From: Lepas anatifera
Taxonomy: Eukaryota > Arthropoda > Thecostraca > Lepadidae
DNA length: 64,000 bases
Assembly: GCA_034440635.1 (NCBI GenBank)
Contig: JAOTON010001028.1
Span: 1,499,501 to 1,563,500 of the forward strand
Direction: 5' to 3'
The position numbers were made by a program, and so were the translations under genes. The notes beneath the pieces were generated by a model, which was not told where the DNA came from, made no database searches, and was given only the letters and a program-made list of their open reading frames with translations. Below, in pieces: positions 57,923 through 64,000 of the stretch; within the stretch, counting starts at the first letter, position 1, and each line of letters starts with the position of its first letter.

Positions 57923-58394
57923 GCGCGGAGGCATAGCGTGGGGCACTTCACTAAGAAGGCATTCTCATACGTCAGCACGTCAACCCAGCCAAACTTCATT
58001 GCTTGCCAAATCACCCCGAGCCACCGTACGAGGAGGGAAGCCACCTCACCCGGAAAACTATTCTGAGCTGCCGCGGTGCCAGTGTAATGTGATGTAAATG
58101 AAAACTACCACAAACAGCCACGTAAGAACTGGGTGCAGAAGGCTACTTTCGGACGACCTGTGTCAGCCTGTTTGGATGTCTGAGTCTGAGAAATTGCCGA
58201 CGGGCGCGTCTCTTCAGAATGTTTGGTTAATGCCGTATATTTAACAGAAAGTATCACTTTCCGAAAAACTGGGGCATCCATGAGCCTTACGCGCATAATT
58301 TCTAATATACAACACCATACCCTAATGTCCTATTATCATTCATCACATCGAGTTTTGTTTTGATGTATGTGTAAAACTCACTATATATGTATAT

Positions 58395-58445
<51 letters not shown>

Positions 58446-58607
58446 TGAATATTTAGGCAAGACATTTTCTGATATACAAAAGTTATTGAATTCAACCGCA
58501 AACCGAGCCTTTACGAGTTTTTTCTCTGTCTTTTCTTTTTCTCTAAACACTTTTCTCGTTCCCTCTGCTAGTTGGAATATAAGGTCAGCAAATTGCATTG
58601 AAAATAG

Positions 58608-58651
58608 GTTATATTTAAATAAAGCTTTCGAATAACATTATTCATCATCAG
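58608..58651 (-). ncRNA. Hammerhead-ribozyme-like core, left arm
   Basis: The inverted counterpart: on the minus strand CTGATGA (58645-58651), the same GAATA/TATTC helix and GAAA (58626-58629). It differs from the right arm only downstream of GAAAGCTTTATTTAA. Confidence 0.55.
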
Positions 58652-58861
58652 TAGGACATTTAAATAAGTTTCCTTGCACACTCCCTTCCTGTTTTATGCA
58701 GACAATTGTCGTTTGAAATTCACGAGAACCAGAACATGATATTGCATTGGAGATAACTTTCAATTGAAGAGACCGAAAACACTTCCTATATCAAACAAAA
58801 TCACTAACTCTTGACATTCTAAAACGATGCATAAGACAAATGCACCATTTGGCTTGAAGCT

Positions 58862-59110
58862 TTAATACAGCTCCAGGCATGTAGTTAATATCTTATTCTG
58901 TTTGCTGAGGTCGGGTTGTCTCTCTCTGATTATGAGGGCTTCATAGATGGGTAGTTTTCGCCGGTCGGTAGTTTGTCGTATGGTGCGGGTGTTGTCGACC
59001 AAGTCCTTCCGGGTGATGTCGCGATTGTGAAATCGTTTGTAGTGGTCTTTGGGGGCTCCCATCTGCAGGTGCATAGTGAGCCTGCGTGATAGTGATGTTG
59101 TTGTGAGACC
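58862..59110 (-). pseudogene. Inverted copy of the GIY-YIG C-terminus
   Basis: On the minus strand it encodes VGLTTTSLSRRLTMHLQMGA and onward to ILTTCLELY and a stop. It is nearly identical to the last 83 residues of the + strand frame, with only a few changes (M for I, R for Q, S for N). It is part of the left inverted arm and has no upstream coding part. Confidence 0.9.
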
Positions 59111-60319
59111 AACAACAACATCACTATCACGCAGAAACAACTTCCTACCATATCACCACTGAAACTGGCGCCCCGGATTTTGAAACAGCTCCTGACAGCG
59201 TGTACCAGCGAGGCGCCCTTCCGCGGTCCAGATGGAAAACTATACCTCCAAACCGACGGCGTTGCCATGGGATCCCCATTGGGATGTTTATTTGCCAACG
59301 CCTACATGTGCCATGTAGAGAGCAAAGTTTTGTCAGCCACCGAAGTGAAACCAACTCTCTACCTTCGCTACGTTGATGACATCCTTGTTGACGTAAAAGA
59401 TGAAAAACAGCTCGAAGAAATCCGTAAAAAGATGCAAGACAACTCCAGCCTTAAGTTTACCACAGAACTTAGTGCAAACAGCAGAATACCATTCTTAGAC
59501 ATTGACAACACAGCAACAAACGAAGGAGTGACAACTAAGGTCTACCGAAAACCGAGTGACACAGGACAGTGCATGAACGGCAAAAGTGAGTGTCCTGGAC
59601 GGTACTCCCAGAGTGTAATACGATCGTTCATCCACCGAGCAATCAAGTACTGCAGTGACTGGGGCGAAACTCATCTCGAGCTCCAGCGCTGCAAGCAAAT
59701 ACTCGTGAACAATGGGTACACAAATTCAGACGTTGATCACGAAATTTCCAAATGCCTCGACAACTTCAAGAGACAAGAACACCTACAACATCCTAGGAGG
59801 GAGATGGCTCTCTTCTACAAAAGTCAAATGTCTCCCTCCTACAAAGTCGATGAAAATGTCATAAAGCGGATAATCGCCACCAACATCCAGTGCAAAGAAG
59901 ACAACACGATATTGAAATTCAACATCTTCTATCAAAATCCCAAGATTAGCCGACTCATCATGAAAAACAACCTGAACAAGAAAACATCTGACTTGAAGAA
60001 GACCAACGTAGTGTACCAGTTTGAATGCCCGTACGGAGATTGCAAGCTTCGAGGAACCGGTACCTACGTTGGTCTCACAACAACATCACTATCACGCAGG
60101 CTCACTATGCACCTGCAGATTGGAGCCCCCAAAGACCACTACAAACGATTTCACAATCGCGACATCACCCGGAAGGACTTGGTCGACAACACCCGCACCA
60201 TACAACAAACTACCGACCGGCGAAAACTACCCATCTATGAAGCCCTCATAATCAGAGAGAGACAACCCGACCTCAACAAACAGAATAAGATATTAACTAC
60301 ATGCCTGGAGCTGTATTAA
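59111..60319 (+). CDS. Penelope-like RT/GIY-YIG polyprotein, 5'-truncated
   Basis: An open frame through to the stop at 60317-60319. Numbering residues from the TTG codon at 59180: TDGVAMGSPLG (about 25-35) and YVDDI (64-68) are reverse transcriptase motifs around the catalytic Asp pair. IPFLDI (103-108) and KVYRKPSDTG (120-129) are family-typical of Penelope-like enzymes. The C-terminus is a GIY-YIG endonuclease: VVYQFECPYGDC (277-288, with the Cys pair), TYVGLTTTSLSRRL (295-308, catalytic Arg) and IYEALIIRE (352-360, catalytic Glu). The N-terminal half with the first reverse transcriptase motifs is missing and no ATG start fits. The fragment is therefore not an autonomous gene, although the remaining frame has no stop or frameshift, which suggests a recent copy. 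Confidence 0.9.
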   Translation, partial: NNNITITQKQLPTISPLKLAPRILKQLLTACTSEAPFRGPDGKLYLQTDGVAMGSPLGCLFANAYMCHVESKVLSATEVKPTLYLRYVDDILVDVKDEKQLEEIRKKMQDNSSLKFTTELSANSRIPFLDIDNTATNEGVTTKVYRKPSDTGQCMNGKSECPGRYSQSVIRSFIHRAIKYCSDWGETHLELQRCKQILVNNGYTNSDVDHEISKCLDNFKRQEHLQHPRREMALFYKSQMSPSYKVDENVIKRIIATNIQCKEDNTILKFNIFYQNPKISRLIMKNNLNKKTSDLKKTNVVYQFECPYGDCKLRGTGTYVGLTTTSLSRRLTMHLQIGAPKDHYKRFHNRDITRKDLVDNTRTIQQTTDRRKLPIYEALIIRERQPDLNKQNKILTTCLELY

Positions 60320-60529
60320 AGCTTCAAGCCAAATGGTGCATTTGTCTTATGCATCGTTTTAGAATGTCAAGAGTTAGTGATTTTGTTTGATATAGGAAGT
60401 GTTTTCGGTCTCTTCAATTGAAAGTTATCTCCAATGCAATATCATGTTCTGGTTCTCGTGAATTTCAAACGACAATTGTCTGCATAAAACAGGAAGGGAG
60501 TGTGCAAGGAAACTTATTTATATGTACTA

Positions 60530-60574
60530 CTGATGATGAATAATGTTATTCGAAAGCTTTATTTAAGTATAACC
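60530..60574 (+). ncRNA. Hammerhead-ribozyme-like core, right arm
   Basis: CTGATGA (60530-60536), a helix GAATA/TATTC around a short loop, then GAAA (60552-60555), followed by an AT-rich stem III candidate. One unpaired U sits between A9 and the helix. Hammerheads in Penelope-like terminal repeats are established; activity of this copy is not shown. Confidence 0.55.
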
Positions 60575-60706
60575 TATTTTCAATGCAATTTGCTGACCTT
60601 ATATTCCAACTAGCAGAGGGAACGAGAAAAGTGTTTAGAGAAAAAGAAAAGACAGAGAAAAAACTCGTAAAGGCTCGGTTTGCGGTTGAATTCAAGAACT
60701 TTTGTA

Positions 60707-61102
<396 letters not shown>

Positions 61103-61225
61103 GAGCTAAACGAGCAGGTGCAGTACGTGTCGCGGTTCACCACGCTCTACGTCGCCACCATCAGGATGGAGGAGAATCCCATACGGACAGCGCTCAATGT
61201 CTGCAAACACCTCGTTCACTCCCAG
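61103..61225 (+). CDS. Nmdar1: NMDA receptor subunit 1, coding exon 2
   Basis: Forty-one codons in phase 0 at both ends: ELNEQVQYVSRFTTLYVATI, then RMEENPIRTALNVCKHLVHS, then Q. TIRMEENPIRTALNVC corresponds to TIRMDKNPIKTVFNVC of arthropod NMDAR1, and more loosely to [20 protein letters not shown] in vertebrates, in the first lobe of the amino-terminal domain. The acceptor is TTTGACAG|GAG and the donor CAG|GTGGGT. Joined to exon 1 it gives FNNTIQ-ELNEQ, matching the spacing of the known proteins without gaps. Remaining exons (ligand-binding, pore and C-terminal parts) lie beyond the window. Confidence 0.92.
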
Positions 61226-61262
61226 GTGGGTCTGTCCTTCTGGAGTAAAACCTACTACGCTG

Positions 61263-61264
<2 letters not shown>

Positions 61265-61345
<81 letters not shown>
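61265..61345 (+). repeat. (CT)n microsatellite, about 80 bp
   Basis: Nearly pure CT repeat with one TTTCTC interruption, starting about 40 bp after the exon 2 donor. Leu/Ser-rich frames here are artefacts. Confidence 0.97.
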
Positions 61346-61347
<2 letters not shown>

Positions 61348-61554
61348 ATCTAAAGTTCTCTCGGTTAAACTCAGCTCCTCTTGAAGAGAACTTTCGCACT
61401 CCACAATTTATTGTTGTTCTCAACACGTCCCGTGGCTATTTTTATCTCAATTGCCTTCAGAGCTTTCTCTTGTTCTGCTATGGCTGCTCGCAAAATTTGT
61501 AAACAATTCCGTTTGGACAAGTGGCTTGTTGAGGGGCGTTGTAGGTATATTTAA

Positions 61555-61851
61555 CACGCGCATTGACGGGGGTCTGAGCCACCTTTGCTCTGACGAGAGT
61601 TGGCGGGTACCCGCCCCCCTAAGATCTCGAGAACCGCGTTAGTTAGAGAAAATGGTAAACGGTGTTAGGTAGCCCATTCACTTCTCCATCGAAAATATTT
61701 GAACCATTTTTTTCAGGTCACATTTAAGGTCACTAGAGGTCAAAACATGCCGTCATAGGGATACCATGTAAATGAAGGTTTTCGGCCATTACATCTGAAT
61801 AAGTAAAGAAAGAGCAAAACGGCTTGAACTGTATGAATCGAATGTCGTATA

Positions 61852-61906
<55 letters not shown>

Positions 61907-62449
61907 CTTAAGCCGAATTGAATGAAATATAATTTGGCCTTGCTAGGTCAAATCAAGAATTTGACGTGACCTGAGGTCAGATCAAGGTCAAATTAGATAA
62001 AATTCATATCATTAGAACTGCAAAGACAAGGTGAATCTAAAACAGCTAAAATAAAAGCTCTATTACTATCCGTTAATAAGTTACTCAGTTAAAACCATTT
62101 TCCTATGTATTTCCAATGGAGAGGTCATGGCTCGTACATGACCTTAGGTCATCGATATAAAAAATACTGGTACATATTTTAGAGAACTCGGTGGGCTCAT
62201 TATGTGATATGAGTTTCAATTGTATAAGTTTACCTGTTCCGACTTATGCTATCTTAAACCTTGAGGTCAGGTCACTTGACCTGTGCTGGTGACCTGACCT
62301 GAGAGGACCTAACCTTAAAATTTTGACAAAAGTTGTAAAAATGATGAGGGAAAAGGTATGCTAAGTACGGTGGCGCTATGCGCCTCCGTTTTTATGTTAT
62401 CTCCGAAAAACCCGAAGGGGCGGGTACCCCCCTCCCGTCAATGCGTGTG
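61555..62449 (+). mobile_element. TTAA element family A, copy 4 (895 bp)
   Basis: Exact TTAA duplications (61551-61554, 62450-62453). Termini CACGCGCATTGACGGGGG and the complement of CACACGCATTGACGGGAG. Conserved interior block TTTCCAATGGAGAGGTCATG (62109), GACGTGACCTGAGGTCAGAT (61962) and AGGTCACTTGACCTG near 62270. A (TA)n run at 61858-61905 is inserted in or expanded from an AT-rich spot. No open frame of note. Confidence 0.88.
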
Positions 62450-62453
62450 TTAA

Positions 62454-63020
62454 GTTAGGGGGAGGGCGGGTTTTGCTATGGCGATTTCCTTTCGCTATGG
62501 TGATTTCTATCCACCATAATCTGGCAGGCTCACAGTGCATAACAATCTACTCACAGCTGCAAGGGGTACACTCGAATGATACCAAAGCCCTGTCCATATT
62601 TCCTGTAAAATTGTTGGCTGAAACATGAAAGCCTGCGTGATTGACCCGAGACTACCTCTCAGGGTTCATATGTCCAACCCTTTTAGGTGATTTTGGTCTT
62701 TGGAAGCTTCATAACACATTGGTTGCCTAAAGTTCCAAGTAAGATCTTATTTTTCTTCCCGACGCCTATTTGTTCCAATTGCTTTCTGCTCATGAAAATA
62801 GAGAGGCCCTTGCGGTGACCTGGCACTAGATCATTGTATATATTTGAGATCAGACATTGAAAACTTCTTTGACCGCAAACTATTTGAATAACTTTAAGGT
62901 GAGGTCACCTGATCCGGCCTTGAAGCCTGACAGAAAATTACCTATTGTTTTCGCAAAACTGTGAAAGGAATCAAGAGCAAGCTGTGCCAAGTGCGAAATC
63001 ATTCAGCTTTGCTGTTTTTC
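62454..63020. other. Unassigned; AGGTCA-type repeat fragment
   Basis: 62740-62940 resembles a diverged conserved block (AAAATAGAGAGGCCCTTGCG, GAGGTCACCTGATCC). It lies in the intron after exon 2. Confidence 0.4.
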
Positions 63021-64000
63021 ATCGACTCTGTGTTGATTATCCGTCCACGTCCTGGCGTCCCCTCTGGCCCGTCTTTCCTTGCCTCATTTGTCTGCCATCC
63101 AGCACTCTGCCCCTGTGTTCCTGCCCTGTTCGGCCCTATATGACTGCCCAACCAGTGCCCCACCCTGCGCGTTTTGCCTCTGCCAGTCTCATCTAAATGC
63201 CCTCTCTATTTGACAAGCCCCTTCAAACGTATTTGACTGCCCAGCAAAGTCCCGTCGTCCGCTCTTTTCTATCTTTTTCTGGTCCTGTAGAACGGCTCTC
63301 CAGTGCACCGTCTTGCTTTCTTTTTTAAACTGCCTGACTATCTGGTTTGCTTCCACATTATATTCCTTCCTGCCTAGCCTTTTTGTTACTGTTCACTTCT
63401 GCCCCACCTTCCTTCTCTTTTGCCGTCTGAGTCTAATTACCTACAAGCGTCTTGTCTTTTCTTTTGACCGTCTTGCCCGGCCGTTGTTCACTGTCCGGTA
63501 ACGTCCTGCTCTTTTCTATTTCTGCTCTTTTCTTTCCCGGGCCCATCAGTCTGTCCACCAGCACCCTGTTCTCCCTACTTCTCCGTCCTGTCTGGCCGTA
63601 TCCGATTGGCCATCAGTTCCCTCCACTCCCTTCGTGCCACTTTGTCCGGCTCTATTGAACTGCTTGTCAAAGTCCAGTTATCCTCCTTTGTCTGTCTTTC
63701 CCGGCCGCATCTGGCCGCTTACTACCACTCCATTCTTTTCTCCTTTCCCGGCCCTATCTGACTGCTTCCCTTCTTCACCCTGCCGGGCTCCATCTGACTT
63801 CCCACCAGCGCCCTTCCCCCTATTGCCCTCTGACCCGCCCAGCCCTTTTGACTGCTTACTAGCACCGTGCCCTTCCTTCTCTCTTGCCATTCCCAACTCC
63901 ATCTATCTGCACATCTGCCCCCCTCTCCTTCTTTCTCCTTCGCCGCACTGTCCGACTCTGATTGCCCACTACTCCATGTCCTTCATTTTCTTCCACCCTA
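63021..64000. repeat. Pyrimidine-rich minisatellite M6, runs off the window
   Basis: Degenerate units of about 55-70 bp combine TTTCCCGGCCCTATCTGACT with GCCCACCAGCGCCC-like and TTCTCTTCTT-like stretches on the + strand. The opposite strand is purine-rich. The array continues past 64000. Non-coding. Confidence 0.8.

Noticed and set aside
57451..58044. 197-codon minus frame as a gene
   Set aside because: It spans a hAT-like repeat with both a terminus and G/C runs inside; no recognised domain or splice sites.
61118..61384. 88-codon frame through exon 2 and the CT repeat as a complete protein
   Set aside because: The reading beyond 61225 is intron and (CT)n; the exon ends at a clear donor.

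Overview
The window looks like nuclear DNA of a repeat-rich animal, most likely an arthropod (crustacean or chelicerate; the order cannot be fixed from here). The only host gene recognised with confidence is the 5' end of an NMDA-type glutamate receptor subunit 1 gene (Nmdar1/GRIN1-like) on the + strand. Its first coding exon is at 45755-45904 (signal peptide plus the start of the extracellular amino-terminal domain). The next coding exon is at 61103-61225. Both end in phase 0, and spliced together they read straight through into the conserved NMDAR1 N-terminal region. A 15.2 kb intron full of mobile elements separates them. A splice acceptor just before the coding exon implies an upstream non-coding first exon; a CpG-rich island at about 32.3-32.8 kb is a candidate for it.

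Most of the rest is transposable-element and satellite DNA. Layout: 0-8 kb, small hAT, TTAA-site and TIR elements, plus one possible minus-strand exon (3558-3665). 8.6-13 kb, GGGCCC-rich 20/21-bp minisatellites. 17.4-17.8 kb, a promoter-like site followed by a signal-peptide ORF. 18.2-22.3 kb, a TTAA MITE, another GC-rich minisatellite and a TTAA element. 23.4-28 kb, a hAT MITE, a decayed mariner/Tc1-like transposase with a SINE in it, a TTAA element carrying a nested MITE, and a third minisatellite. 34.2-36.2 kb, a TTAA element containing a fold-back element with hammerhead-like motifs. 37.4-40.3 kb, a large palindrome. 40.9-43.2 kb, nested TTAA elements. 45.7-61.2 kb, Nmdar1 with two fold-back Penelope-like elements, hAT MITEs and tRNA-derived SINEs in its intron. 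61.5-64 kb, another TTAA element and a pyrimidine-rich minisatellite.

Two themes connect the repeats. First, several unrelated-looking families insert at TTAA, and many of them are packed with AGGTCA/TGACCT hexamers. Second, Penelope-like elements occur as inverted-arm (fold-back) structures, usually ending in (TA)n, with hammerhead-ribozyme-like cores in the arms; the best preserved one still encodes the C-terminal half of a reverse transcriptase and a GIY-YIG endonuclease. Almost all other open frames are chance or minisatellite frames and are not annotated as genes. All calls come from reading the sequence; no database search was made.
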